A DNA stretch of 55,761 nt from positions 1 through 55,761 of the forward strand of contig JAUIBW010000036.1 in NCBI GenBank assembly GCA_030427585.1, in the 5' to 3' direction. Each line of letters begins with the position of its first letter. Positions within the stretch are counted from its first letter, which is position 1. Source of the DNA: Bacteroidia bacterium (GTDB lineage Bacteria; Bacteroidota; Bacteroidia; Flavobacteriales; Flavobacteriaceae). Made by a program: the position numbers and the translations under genes. Below, piece after piece: positions 38,138 to 46,995 of the stretch. The notes beneath the pieces were generated by a model. It saw only the letters and a list, made by a program, of their open reading frames with translations. It was not told the origin of the DNA and did not search any database.

Positions 38138-38890
38138 ATGAAAAAACTGCACAACAAAGTTGCCGTTATTACAGGAGCAAATAGCGGAATCGGATTGGCA
38201 ACAGCCAAACTGTATTTACAAGAAGGTGCCAAAGTGGTACTCTCAGGAAGACGCCAGGAAGCATTGGATGAAGTTTCTAAAACACTTGTAGGGGATTTTA
38301 TAACCGTTACTGCAGATGTAGCCAAACCAGAAGATAATAAAAGATTGATTAAAGAAGCTATACATAAATATGGTAAAATTGATATTCTATTCCTTAATGC
38401 TGGCGTTGTTTTACATCCTACTCCAACTCATGAAATCACAGAAGCACATTATGAAGAGATTTTTAATATTAATGTAAAAGGACCAATATTAGCGATTAAA
38501 GAAGCATTACCACATATTAACGATGAAGGAACAATCCTTTTTAATAACTCTGTAGTAACTCATCGGGCCTTTGATGGTCTGGCAATATATTCTGCCACCA
38601 AAGGTGCATTACGTGCTTATCAAAGAGTTTTAACATCAGAAGTAAAGTCCAGAAGTATTCGTGTTAATTCTATTTCTCCGGGGCCTATTACAACTCCAAT
38701 TTTTAGTAAAATGGGTTTACCTAAAGATGTTTCAGAAGAAATGGGAAAAGGTTTTGCCAGGCAAGTACCCTTGGGTCGTTTTGGAACTCCAGAAGAAATA
38801 GCTAAATCTGCTTTATTCTTGGCATCTGATGATGCATCCTATATCAATGGAATAGAATTAGAAGTTGATGGAGGGATGACTCAGGTTTAA
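38138..38890 (+). CDS. SDR family oxidoreductase (copy 2)
   Basis: A 250-residue paralogue of the previous SDR. The first 45 residues are identical except residue 5. TGANSGIG is at 12-19; the catalytic residues are Ser138, Tyr151 and Lys155. Differences cluster around residues 90-100 (a one-residue insertion, VVLHPTPTH for IAPVAPAH) and 140-147, close to the substrate pocket, so the specificity may have changed. The operator upstream is only half kept, so it may have escaped TetR control. Confidence 0.92.
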   Translation: MKKLHNKVAVITGANSGIGLATAKLYLQEGAKVVLSGRRQEALDEVSKTLVGDFITVTADVAKPEDNKRLIKEAIHKYGKIDILFLNAGVVLHPTPTHEITEAHYEEIFNINVKGPILAIKEALPHINDEGTILFNNSVVTHRAFDGLAIYSATKGALRAYQRVLTSEVKSRSIRVNSISPGPITTPIFSKMGLPKDVSEEMGKGFARQVPLGRFGTPEEIAKSALFLASDDASYINGIELEVDGGMTQV

Positions 38891-38940
38891 TTCTTTTTAT
38901 CTATATCCTATCGCAACATAGGTTAAAAGCAACTACATCA

Positions 38941-39087
38941 AATCAAGATCGTCTGAGTTTGCTGTTTACTAGTCAATATATCTGTGAGGTTTTATTAATA
39001 CATCATTTTAAGTTAAAAAAACCTCACAGAAATTTCCAATATTAAGTAATATAATTCTTAAAACATCAAGCTCAGACGATCCTGATT
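38941..39087. repeat. Nested inverted repeat of about 147 bases
   Basis: Outer arms 38941-38967 and 39061-39087 match in 24 of 27 bases (core GATCGTCTGAG). Inner arms TCTGTGAGGTTTT (38981-38993) and AAAACCTCACAGA (39018-39030) are perfect. The right outer arm is the 3' end of a small frame on the minus strand. It lies where the second SDR gene and the minus-strand genes converge, and could be a terminator, a miniature mobile element or a processed RNA. Confidence 0.7.
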
Positions 39088-39183
39088 AGATAATCGTTTC
39101 CATTGATTACATAACTCATCAAAACTGGACTTGATTTTTTTAACATCGGATAATTTCATTTTTGGAGGTTGAATTGACATCAT
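39058..39183 (-). CDS. Possible 41-residue small protein
   Basis: A short frame starting MMSIQPPKMKLSDVKKIK and ending NQDRLSLMF, with a normal mix of residues and a helical, basic character. It follows two conserved hypothetical genes on the same strand after 58 bases and may belong to their transcript. Its last nine codons form one arm of the nested inverted repeat. The frame is too short to be sure. Confidence 0.35.
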   Translation of the reverse strand: MMSIQPPKMKLSDVKKIKSSFDELCNQWKRLSNQDRLSLMF

Positions 39184-39241
39184 ATTTGTTTCCCAGGTAA
39201 CTAAAGAAATAAAATTCTTCTATTGTACTAGAACCCGAACC

Positions 39242-39514
39242 CTATGTTTGAAGGTTTCTATCCAGAATTTCAGCAAGCCAGGATTCTTTTCCTAAGGTTC
39301 TAATAATTTCTTTGTTAGAAAGGTCTTCTATAGTCATCCCCGATTTTATCATTTCATAAAATTCTTGTTTTAGACTAAAATAAGATTCTACAACAAAATG
39401 TGCCATATCGTGATTAGGAAAATCAGGGCCTAAACCGGTACTGGTTACGCTACCATCTTCTCTAATACACGATAATATATTTCTTCTATTATCTTTAACA
39501 ATGCGGATTTCCAT
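39242..39514 (-). CDS. Conserved hypothetical protein
   Basis: A 90-residue cytoplasmic protein that I do not recognise. It has an N-terminal beta hairpin (RIVKDNRRNILSCIREDGS), the striking segment GPDFPNHDMAHFVVES, and a helical C-terminal half. The NHDMAHF motif, with two histidines and an Asp, could bind metal, but that is speculation. The gene starts 6 bases after the DUF2461 gene, so the pair is surely one transcript. Confidence 0.75.
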   Translation of the reverse strand: MEIRIVKDNRRNILSCIREDGSVTSTGLGPDFPNHDMAHFVVESYFSLKQEFYEMIKSGMTIEDLSNKEIIRTLGKESWLAEILDRNLQT

Positions 39515-39520
39515 TATTCT

Positions 39521-40198
39521 TTAATCAATCAAAGAAACACCATTAAGATCTGTAGTAAGCACATCGCTCATATAATCAAAAAATGGTCCTAGTAATTCAT
39601 AATGATAGACTACTTTATCCAAAAAATCAGGCGTGAAAACCTCTGCATCTGTAAAGTTATGCGTTACAAAAAATGATTTATTTTTGATCAAATCGATACT
39701 AGGATGATCTTTACTAAATCCTTTTGGTGCCGTTTTTACCTGGTTTGAAGGGTCAAAACCATTAAATGCTTTTTTGAAATCTGCATTTGATAATATTTCG
39801 CGGATTTCTTGATCATCCATTTCGAATTCTTTTCTAATACGTAGTAAATCTGCTGGCTCTGGGCTAAAAAAACCCCCTGCCATAAGTGAATTACCCGGTT
39901 CTAATCGCAAATAATACCCTCCTCTCCTATGTGCTCCTGCTCTGCTAAAACTCACACTACGATGCACATTATATGGTGTTTTATTTTTACTAAAACGAAT
40001 ATCTCTATTAATTCTAAATACTTTAGTTTTTTCGATCTCGTCTTTCTCATTTAATCGTTCTGCAATAGATGCATAAAACGCTTTGAGTATTTTTTCATTA
40101 CTCTGATATTGCTTCTTATTTTCTGTCATCCAATCTCGATGATTGTTTTCTTTGAGATCTTTTAAAAATTCAAATATTGTTTTTGGTATAGTACTCAT
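39521..40198 (-). CDS. DUF2461 family protein
   Basis: A 225-residue protein of the DUF2461 family (TIGR02453 type). The start FEFLKDLKENNHRDWMTENK and the inner KVFRINRDIRFSKNKTPY are the family signatures, as is GGYYLRLEPGNSLMAGGF. The biochemical role is unknown. No signal peptide is present. It leads a two-gene (perhaps three-gene) operon with the 90-residue protein. Confidence 0.9.
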   Translation of the reverse strand: MSTIPKTIFEFLKDLKENNHRDWMTENKKQYQSNEKILKAFYASIAERLNEKDEIEKTKVFRINRDIRFSKNKTPYNVHRSVSFSRAGAHRRGGYYLRLEPGNSLMAGGFFSPEPADLLRIRKEFEMDDQEIREILSNADFKKAFNGFDPSNQVKTAPKGFSKDHPSIDLIKNKSFFVTHNFTDAEVFTPDFLDKVVYHYELLGPFFDYMSDVLTTDLNGVSLID

Positions 40199-40299
40199 AA
40201 AATATACTTTGATCTTAAAAATACTAAAATCTGTTTTCTCAATAGAAGTTTAACTAAAATTTATAGAATATGGTAGATTAAACTTTGAGTTATTTCAAC

Positions 40300-40330
40300 A
40301 AAAAAGAGAAGCACATTACTTCCCTTTTTT
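40300..40330 (-). terminator. Terminator of the CBS gene
   Basis: On the minus strand AAAAAAGGGAAG pairs with CTTCTCTTTTTT (one wobble), ending in T6. Confidence 0.75.
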
Positions 40331-40352
40331 GTATTTTCTAAAAACCAAATGA

Positions 40353-40772
40353 TTAGAATTGATCTAATAAATAATTTATCAAATCTGTCGTGGTTACAAT
40401 ACCTACCAGCTTATCATTATCTACTACCGGTAATGCATGAAACTCTCTTTTTGACAATATTTCTGCAACTTCTTTGATTGTAGTACTAGAGTTTACGCTT
40501 ACCAGATTTTTTGCCATTACCTGTTCTATAGTAAACATTTCATAAACTACTGTATCAACATCTTGCTCGTCTATTTCTACGGCATCAGCAAAACTTATAC
40601 GTAACAAATCTGTATAACTTAACATACCAACAATAGCATCGCCACTAACTACAGGAATATGTCGAATATTATTTTCTTTAAATAACTTTTCCGCTGTTTC
40701 TAAACCATTAGTATGATTTAAGGTAATTACATCGGAAGTCATAATTTTGGAAACAGGTGTTCTTTTTTTCAT
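40353..40772 (-). CDS. CBS-domain protein beside the nor cluster
   Basis: A 139-residue protein made only of two CBS domains (~1-65 and ~78-139), a pair that binds adenine nucleotides or similar ligands. The typical segments IRHIPVVSGDAIVGMLSYTD and FHALPVVDNDKLVGIVTTTD are present. It follows the norEF genes on the same strand after a 154-base gap that contains an FNR-type site (TGATAAATATCA), which suggests a separate promoter in the same regulon. A terminator follows. The partner protein is unknown. Confidence 0.9.
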   Translation of the reverse strand: MKKRTPVSKIMTSDVITLNHTNGLETAEKLFKENNIRHIPVVSGDAIVGMLSYTDLLRISFADAVEIDEQDVDTVVYEMFTIEQVMAKNLVSVNSSTTIKEVAEILSKREFHALPVVDNDKLVGIVTTTDLINYLLDQF

Positions 40773-40826
40773 TTTATTAGATTTAAATTCTATACTAAAG
40801 ATAGGATCAAACTCATAAAATAATTA

Positions 40827-40838
40827 TGATAAATATCA
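40827..40838. promoter_or_regulatory. FNR-type site upstream of the CBS gene
   Basis: TGATAAATATCA has the same TGAT-N4-ATCA core as the two identical palindromes at 22314 and 47514. It ends 55 bases before the CBS start codon, with a partial -7 candidate (TGAGTTTG on the minus strand) between. Confidence 0.45.
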
Positions 40839-40926
40839 GTTCATATATTCAAAATTTGTGTTGATTTTTCAATACATCATCCTTATCTATTGCGGATCGA
40901 TTAACTTTTCTAAAACAACTACATTA

Positions 40927-41160
40927 TCAAATCATTAAAACAATGATAATCAATGATATTGCATAACCTACTATAATAGATTTCCAAAAAGTATGTGCTT
41001 TTTTTAAGTCCATAAAATAAAATGATACACCAATAAATTTTAATGCAGACAACAGTAAAATTATAAAAGAAATATTTTTATTTATTGTACCAGATACTAT
41101 TCCCGAAATAATGGTTAGTAACAATAAGAATATGTAGCTAATAGTTATATTTTTTTTCAT
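40927..41160 (-). CDS. norF: NorF-like small membrane protein (COX4_pro family)
   Basis: A 77-residue protein with three transmembrane helices and the prokaryotic cytochrome oxidase subunit IV pattern (LSALKFIGVSFYFMDLKKAH). In nor clusters such a protein, NorF, follows NorE and supports full NO reductase activity. Position directly after the NorE-like gene supports this name; a stand-alone annotation would say cytochrome c oxidase subunit IV family. Confidence 0.65.
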   Translation of the reverse strand: MKKNITISYIFLLLLTIISGIVSGTINKNISFIILLLSALKFIGVSFYFMDLKKAHTFWKSIIVGYAISLIIIVLMI

Positions 41161-41215
41161 GGGGGAATCTTTTAAAATTAGTGTGCTTCACTTAAAAACG
41201 GATTTATGTTTTTTA

Positions 41216-41824
41216 TCAAAAAAATAAGTAAATGATAGGAAAGATGAATAACCATATCAAATCACACATATGCCAAAATGAAGCACTTGCTTCTACATCT
41301 TCTATAGTTGTCTTCTTATTTCGTAGCCCAAAGTAAACCGAGCCTAATATTACTAAACCAACAATAACATGTATCACATGAAATAAAGTGAGTAACCAAT
41401 AAAACGTAAAAAACAAATTATGGTTAATATCAAGACCCAGATTTATTTTTTCGTTGTATTCAACGGTTTTTACTAGTAAAAAAAGTATACCAAACAGCAT
41501 AGTTACCAATAACAATATTTTAGATTTTTGTAGTATGTTTATTTTTAGATAATGAACCGAAATTGCCAAACAAAAACCACTGGTAAGTAAAATAATAGTA
41601 TTAATAATTCCGTAAATTGGATTTAACAGCATTCTCGATTGATGAAAAAGATCAGGTTCTTGTTTGCCACTATATACCATTGCTATTATTGCCATTCCAA
41701 AGGTTATTAATTCTAAAGAAATTATGATCCACATAAGAATTCCTCCTGGCGGGTAGTATATATTGCTATAGTTAATAGGTGTTTGTTTCATTATCTTCTT
41801 TAATCCTCTTTTACTTGTATACAA
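41216..41824 (-). CDS. norE: NorE (cytochrome c oxidase subunit III family)
   Basis: A 202-residue membrane protein with five helices, similar to cytochrome oxidase subunit III and to NorE. Motifs are YYPPGGILMWIIISLELITF and a late LTLFHVIHVIVGLVILG. The start may be the second ATG (41791), giving MKQTPINYSN. It lies 32 bases after the hemerythrin-PAS gene and 55 bases before norF in the nor cluster. NorE is not catalytic; it aids NO reductase function. Confidence 0.85.
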   Translation of the reverse strand: MYTSKRGLKKIMKQTPINYSNIYYPPGGILMWIIISLELITFGMAIIAMVYSGKQEPDLFHQSRMLLNPIYGIINTIILLTSGFCLAISVHYLKINILQKSKILLLVTMLFGILFLLVKTVEYNEKINLGLDINHNLFFTFYWLLTLFHVIHVIVGLVILGSVYFGLRNKKTTIEDVEASASFWHMCDLIWLFIFPIIYLFF

Positions 41825-41856
41825 TTCTATCTAATAATTATGCTTTTTTTGTGTTT

Positions 41857-42831
41857 TTAATCCCAATCTAATAGTCGTTTTTCTCCTTTCAATTTTTGAA
41901 TTTCAGTTACGTCCTGAGACATTTCGATAACTCCTTTGTAGTTTTTGTGTTTATCTCTAATAGCAAAATATCGGATATGAATTATCTGACCTCTGTAATT
42001 AAACCAGAATTCTGCTACATCTTTTGTTCCTGCTCTAAATTCATCTACTATCCGTAGTACCATATCTACACTTTTGGGAGGGTGACAAAAACGAACTTCT
42101 CTACCGATAATGCCTTTACTTCTAGGGAAAACACGATCTTCTCCCCGATTATAAAAAATGACTTTGTCATTTTCATCTACATAAGTAATATCAACCGGTA
42201 AATATCGAAGCAATAGATTTACCTGATCCGGTGTCATATATCCTTCATCATAATGAAAGGTATCTTCTAAAGAAAATGGTAAATCGCGTTCGGTAAAATC
42301 TTCTCTCGGGTGAATATATTCATTTTCTATTGCAGGATATGGTTTTGGTTTCTGGGGTAACATCCATCCCATTTCCTCATCACCTTCATAAAATTCTTTC
42401 CAATCTTCTTTGCTAAGCATTTGCATGGCCATAGGAAACAATCGCATATCTTCAATGGTAAGAAGGCGCTTAATCCCTTCAATCAAATACGGAAGGTTCT
42501 CTATAATTTTAGTAGTATTCCTCTCTGTATTATATGTGTTTAGCAATCTAATCTGGTCTCTTAAATTGTCATGAAAAGACCACATGCCCTGGCTAGGACC
42601 GTTCCAACCATGTTTTTCTAAATATGGAAATAGCTGGTTCTCTTTTCGAGCAAATCGTTTTTCTATAGTTGTTAACTGGTTAAATATATTGAAGTACTGT
42701 TGAAAATCTGCCACTGCATCTGCTTCATATAATTCTGATAGTAATTTCTGGATTAATTCACTTTCCTGATAATATACTTTTACCGGGTGTCCATCGGGTA
42801 ATTTTTCTACTTCTGGTAAAAAAGAGTTCAT
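41857..42831 (-). CDS. Hemerythrin-like/PAS domain protein in the nor cluster
   Basis: A 324-residue cytoplasmic protein. Residues ~10-140 look like an HHE-type di-iron domain, with candidate ligands His15, Glu64, His74, His87 and Glu127. Residues ~205-320 form a PAS domain (VDENDKVIFYNRGEDRVFPRS, GVIEMSQDVTEIQKLK). No DNA-binding, kinase or GGDEF domain is present, so it may sense or bind NO or O2 and act on a partner, or store/repair iron. It is translationally linked to norD (the norD TAA is directly followed by this ATG). This class is often annotated as DUF438/PAS protein. Confidence 0.85.
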   Translation of the reverse strand: MNSFLPEVEKLPDGHPVKVYYQESELIQKLLSELYEADAVADFQQYFNIFNQLTTIEKRFARKENQLFPYLEKHGWNGPSQGMWSFHDNLRDQIRLLNTYNTERNTTKIIENLPYLIEGIKRLLTIEDMRLFPMAMQMLSKEDWKEFYEGDEEMGWMLPQKPKPYPAIENEYIHPREDFTERDLPFSLEDTFHYDEGYMTPDQVNLLLRYLPVDITYVDENDKVIFYNRGEDRVFPRSKGIIGREVRFCHPPKSVDMVLRIVDEFRAGTKDVAEFWFNYRGQIIHIRYFAIRDKHKNYKGVIEMSQDVTEIQKLKGEKRLLDWD

Positions 42832-44601
42832 TTAATTTTGGTATTTTATTTTTTCATAAAGCTCTACTAATGATTGTAAGAGTTCTACCGGCGTTGTTAA
42901 GATCTGGTAGTGGTTCTGCCCAAACATTTGTGGCAGGTAATATTTTGCTTGTGCTTCTATAGCCAATGCATACGAATTTATTTGTCTTTGGTTGAGTTCT
43001 CTAAGTGCCTGTTTAACATCATTGATACCATATTTTCCTTCGTATTTGTCATAATCATTAGGTTTTCCATCAGAAATAAGAATTACCCATTTATTTTTAG
43101 TAGCACGCTGATCCATTAGCATTCCTGAATGTCTTAAGGCAGCACCAATACGAGTATATCCACAAGGCGATACTGCTCCTATTTTAAACTTGGATGTATT
43201 CCAATCATCATCAAATCCTTTTAGAGTGATATACGTAGAATAGTTTCTGGTTTTAGAATAAAAACATTGTATAGAAAAATCGACTCCAAACTCATCAAGG
43301 ATTTCTCCAAAAATTATAGATACCTGTTTTTCTACATCAATAACTTTATTTCCGGCAGCATATCCATCACTAGATAAGCTAACATCTAACAATAATAAAA
43401 TAGAAAGATCTTTTTCTTTTTTTCGTTTAGACACATATACTTTATCCGATGGTGTATGCCCAGAATGTACATCGGTAAATAAATCTGTAATCATATCTAA
43501 ATCGAATTCTTCTCCTTGTACCTGCCTTCGTTGTTGTTGATACTTATTATTAACAGAGGTAAGCATTTTGCGAAGTCCCATTAAAGTCGAAGCATTTTCT
43601 TTTACTGTTTTTTTATAATATTCAATATCGGTTTCGATTTGATTTTTAGGATAAACTTTACAAAAATCAGGTTTATAACTTCGTTTAGAACAATCCCATT
43701 CATCATAAGATAAGTGGTATCCTTTGGTATCTGTTTCAATGCTTTCTGAAATTGTTGTATTTTCTATAAAATCAGCCTGATAAACAGAATGTGTGGGATC
43801 ATCAACTCTTACGGTATGTTTCATAGTAAGCTCTTCTAATGCATTGGCATGCTCCTCTAATTCATCATCTCCATCAAAATCTCGCCATCCTCCATCATAC
43901 TCTTCTGCTGTTTCTACTTTTTCAAAATTATGGGTAAGTACATAATCTTCCTGTGTCTTTTTGTCTACTTCAATATTCACAATCTCTTCTACAGCATTAG
44001 CCTTTAGCGTAGTTTTGATTTCATCGAGAATTGCTTCTTTTGCTTTCTCAGAAAAATTCTTTAGCTCATGTTTTGGTTTTAAAAATGGATCATTACTCAT
44101 CCATTTTCCATAGATATAAGTAAAATCTGGTTGTTTTTCTTTTGGTGCTATTGCTTCAAAACAGGTTTTTAGTTTTTGATATACATCTAGTACAAAAGGA
44201 AATTGGCCCTGTACTTCTATCAAAACCATATCAGAGGTTTCTCTCGCCTTTTTTTGAGCCTCTTCTACAGCATACTCATCTGCTGGAGTATAATTAAATC
44301 CCAGTTTCTTTTGCATCGATAAATACACTATTCTAAATACATAAAATGAAATATTCTCTTCTATCGTTAAAAATTCTGAAAAACGAGTAGGTAGAAAAAA
44401 ATTATTGTTTTTGTATCCACCTTCTCTTTCTGCTTCAAAAATTTCGATTGCTTCTCCTGTTATTGCACGAGCCAGAATGATTAATCTTGGTTTTATATCT
44501 TCTAGCTTTACTGCAAACTGATTTTTCTCCTGAGACTTTTTTTTTCGTCTTTTTAAAAAGCTAACGACTTTGCTATATATGTACTCATCGGGCTCAAACA
44601 T
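42832..44601 (-). CDS. norD: NorD, VWA-domain NO reductase activation protein
   Basis: A 589-residue protein with a C-terminal von Willebrand factor A domain. The metal-ion site is LLLDVSLSSDGYA (DxSxS type) with IGAALRHSG and VILISDGKPNDY further on. The N-terminal ~380 residues are helical, with an acidic patch around residues 235-255. NorD works with the AAA+ ATPase NorQ to load the non-heme iron into NorB. It follows norQ after 9 bases. Confidence 0.92.
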   Translation of the reverse strand: MFEPDEYIYSKVVSFLKRRKKKSQEKNQFAVKLEDIKPRLIILARAITGEAIEIFEAEREGGYKNNNFFLPTRFSEFLTIEENISFYVFRIVYLSMQKKLGFNYTPADEYAVEEAQKKARETSDMVLIEVQGQFPFVLDVYQKLKTCFEAIAPKEKQPDFTYIYGKWMSNDPFLKPKHELKNFSEKAKEAILDEIKTTLKANAVEEIVNIEVDKKTQEDYVLTHNFEKVETAEEYDGGWRDFDGDDELEEHANALEELTMKHTVRVDDPTHSVYQADFIENTTISESIETDTKGYHLSYDEWDCSKRSYKPDFCKVYPKNQIETDIEYYKKTVKENASTLMGLRKMLTSVNNKYQQQRRQVQGEEFDLDMITDLFTDVHSGHTPSDKVYVSKRKKEKDLSILLLLDVSLSSDGYAAGNKVIDVEKQVSIIFGEILDEFGVDFSIQCFYSKTRNYSTYITLKGFDDDWNTSKFKIGAVSPCGYTRIGAALRHSGMLMDQRATKNKWVILISDGKPNDYDKYEGKYGINDVKQALRELNQRQINSYALAIEAQAKYYLPQMFGQNHYQILTTPVELLQSLVELYEKIKYQN

Positions 44602-44610
44602 AATATTCTG

Positions 44611-45447
44611 TTATATCATTAAATCGCATAGATCTGTCAATGCAGTTGCTATTTCCTCATCATCTGTTAGTGGTTCTACTACGGCTACCTTAACCGATAA
44701 TCGTTTTGGCAATCCAGAATGAATCAATTTTGCTGCGTCCACCAATAATCGTGTCGAAACCGTTTCTGTTAACCCTAACTCTGTAAGATTTCTGATCTTA
44801 TTGGCAATATTTACCAGCTTTCTCGCCAAGGCCTCGGTAATCCCTGTTTCGTTTTCTATAATTTCGGATTCGATTTTTGGAGATGGATATTGAAATGATA
44901 CTGCTATAAATCGTTGTCTTGTAGATGGTTTTAACTCTTTAAATCCTTTTTGATATCCTGGATTAAAAGAGGCAACCAGCATAAAATCTCGATGTGCTTT
45001 TATGGTCTCTCCTAATTTATCAATAAACAACTCTCTTCGGTGATCTGTTAATGCGTGAATTGCCACAATAACATCTGGCCTGGCTTCTGCTATTTCGTCG
45101 AGATAAATAATCGCTCCCTCTTTTACAGCTTTTGTCAAAGGACCATCTATCCAGATAGTCTCTGCTCCTTTTATTATATAACGACCTATCAAATCTGTAG
45201 ATGAAGTTTCTTCATGGCAAGAGATTGTAATTAGTTTTTTACCTAATTGATGTGCCATATATTCAATAAACCTTGTTTTTCCCGTTCCTGTCGGTCCTTT
45301 TAAAAGAACAGGAAGTTTATTTTTATAGGTATGCTCAAAAACTTCTATCTCTTTGGCAATGGGCTTATAAAAAGGCGAACTTTGTGGTACTTCAGCAGTT
45401 ATTTTAGATAGTATTGTTTTGTTTCCGTTGGCAGCATTATAATTCAT
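44611..45447 (-). CDS. norQ: NorQ, AAA+ ATPase (CbbQ/NirQ/NorQ family)
   Basis: A 278-residue MoxR-branch AAA+ ATPase. Walker A is GPTGTGKTRF, Walker B is IIYLDEIAEA, and the sensor-1 region is FMLVASFNPGYQ. The C-terminal part matches the CbbQ_C domain. It forms a ring with NorD for NorB maturation. A 186-base gap separates it from norB, so it may have its own promoter; I found no clear FNR site in this gap. Confidence 0.92.
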   Translation of the reverse strand: MNYNAANGNKTILSKITAEVPQSSPFYKPIAKEIEVFEHTYKNKLPVLLKGPTGTGKTRFIEYMAHQLGKKLITISCHEETSSTDLIGRYIIKGAETIWIDGPLTKAVKEGAIIYLDEIAEARPDVIVAIHALTDHRRELFIDKLGETIKAHRDFMLVASFNPGYQKGFKELKPSTRQRFIAVSFQYPSPKIESEIIENETGITEALARKLVNIANKIRNLTELGLTETVSTRLLVDAAKLIHSGLPKRLSVKVAVVEPLTDDEEIATALTDLCDLMI

Positions 45448-45633
45448 AATTGTATTATTTTTAAATTGAAAAGGCCTAAAAAGTTATGAGTAGTAACAAA
45501 TGAAGTTTTTCAAATCATTTTATCACTGTAACATCAATTGTACATCTACAGTATATGGGGAAAGGTAGATTCATAAACGTAACATGTCTTTTTAGACCTT
45601 ATCTTGAAAAAAGAAAACTATATTTTGTACCCA

Positions 45634-46974
45634 TCAGACTTCTCGAACTTCCATAGCTTCATCATTAGGACGACCATGTTTTATAAAATCAATTATATAT
45701 AATATGATTCCGATAGTAAATAGTGAAGCACAAAGAATTAATACAACAAAGTGAATACTAATTTCTTCTTGTACAGCCATAAATTCCATTTTAAACTTAC
45801 GCTCTAAATATACTTGAGCAACACCAGCTACCCCAAAAGCAACAGTCATACCTATCATACCAATATTAGATGTCCAGAATGAAGTTCTTCCTCTTACACT
45901 ATTGTACAATTTTCTCCCTGTTAGATTTGGTAAAGAATAACTAATAATCGCTAGCACAATCATTGCATATGCTCCCCAAAAAGCAAGGTGACCATGCATA
46001 GCAGTAACCAGAGTACCATGAGTATATAAATTGGTTTGTGGCAATGTATGAGCAAAACCTAATAGCCCTGCTCCTACAAAAGATACAATTGCTGACCCGA
46101 TAGTCCAGAATAACGCTATGGTATTAGGATGTTTTTTCTCTCCTTTTCGATACATATTTACTGCAAAAAGTGCCATTGCCAAAAATGCCAGAGGCTCTAA
46201 AGCAGAAAATATACCTCCTACAATTAACCATATTTTGTTAACACCTATATAATAATAATGGTGACCAGTACCTAATACTCCCGATAAAAAAGTTAATCCC
46301 ACAATAACGTACAACCATTTCTCTATAACCTCTCTATCAACCCCGGTAAGTTTTATTAGCAAGAAAGAAAGAATACCTCCCATAATAAGTTCCCAAACTC
46401 CTTCTACCCATAAATGTACAACCCACCAACGAAAAAATGAATCAGTTACCTGACTATCAAATGGTAACATCCCTGGTAAATACAATAAGGCGGCAAATAA
46501 TAGCCCCATAGAGAGGACTAATGCTGTAGTAGTTCTTCGTTTTCCTTTAAAAAGAGTGATGAGTATTAATCCTAAAAATAATAGTACATTAATAACAACC
46601 AAAAAATCTAATTGTCTTGGTATTTCTAAAAATTTACGTCCTTCCCACCAATTAAAGTGATACCCTATAATCGCAGTAACACCAACCAGTGCTAATGAAA
46701 TTAATTGTACATAAGCCAATTTTACATTTACAAGTTCACGTTGAGCCTCTTCGGGGATAATGTAATATGCGGCTCCCATAAAGCCAGATAATAACCAGAC
46801 TACTAATAAATTTGTATGTACAGCTCTAGCAGTATTAAAGGGAATAAAATCATGTAACCCATCCATACCAATACGGGCAAAACCCATAATAAATCCATAG
46901 GTAATTTGTAAGACCAATAGTAACATAGATAAGGCAAAGAACCAGTATGCTACTTTTTGAGATTTGTATTTCAT
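45634..46974 (-). CDS. norB: Nitric oxide reductase large subunit (cNOR)
   Basis: A 446-residue heme-copper-family membrane enzyme, 12 helices, reducing 2 NO to N2O. The ligands are all present: His53 and His329 (low-spin heme b), His327 (heme b3), His187, His238 and His239 (non-heme iron), with Glu191, Glu195 and Glu260 in the active-site region. From His187 onward these match the Pseudomonas aeruginosa NorB numbering with a constant shift of 20. There is no fused quinol-oxidase N-terminal extension, and norC lies directly upstream, so it is the cytochrome-c-dependent cNOR and not qNOR. Confidence 0.96.
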   Translation of the reverse strand: MKYKSQKVAYWFFALSMLLLVLQITYGFIMGFARIGMDGLHDFIPFNTARAVHTNLLVVWLLSGFMGAAYYIIPEEAQRELVNVKLAYVQLISLALVGVTAIIGYHFNWWEGRKFLEIPRQLDFLVVINVLLFLGLILITLFKGKRRTTTALVLSMGLLFAALLYLPGMLPFDSQVTDSFFRWWVVHLWVEGVWELIMGGILSFLLIKLTGVDREVIEKWLYVIVGLTFLSGVLGTGHHYYYIGVNKIWLIVGGIFSALEPLAFLAMALFAVNMYRKGEKKHPNTIALFWTIGSAIVSFVGAGLLGFAHTLPQTNLYTHGTLVTAMHGHLAFWGAYAMIVLAIISYSLPNLTGRKLYNSVRGRTSFWTSNIGMIGMTVAFGVAGVAQVYLERKFKMEFMAVQEEISIHFVVLILCASLFTIGIILYIIDFIKHGRPNDEAMEVREV

Positions 46975-46995
46975 CTATTTATATTTTTAAGTTAT

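Noticed and set aside
40862..40873. TTGATTTTTCAA as a further FNR site
   Set aside because: The arms are TTGA/TCAA with the wrong spacing compared with TGAT-N4-ATCA.
45448..45633. FNR site before norQ
   Set aside because: No TGAT-N4-ATCA element could be found in the gap, so norQ control is left open.
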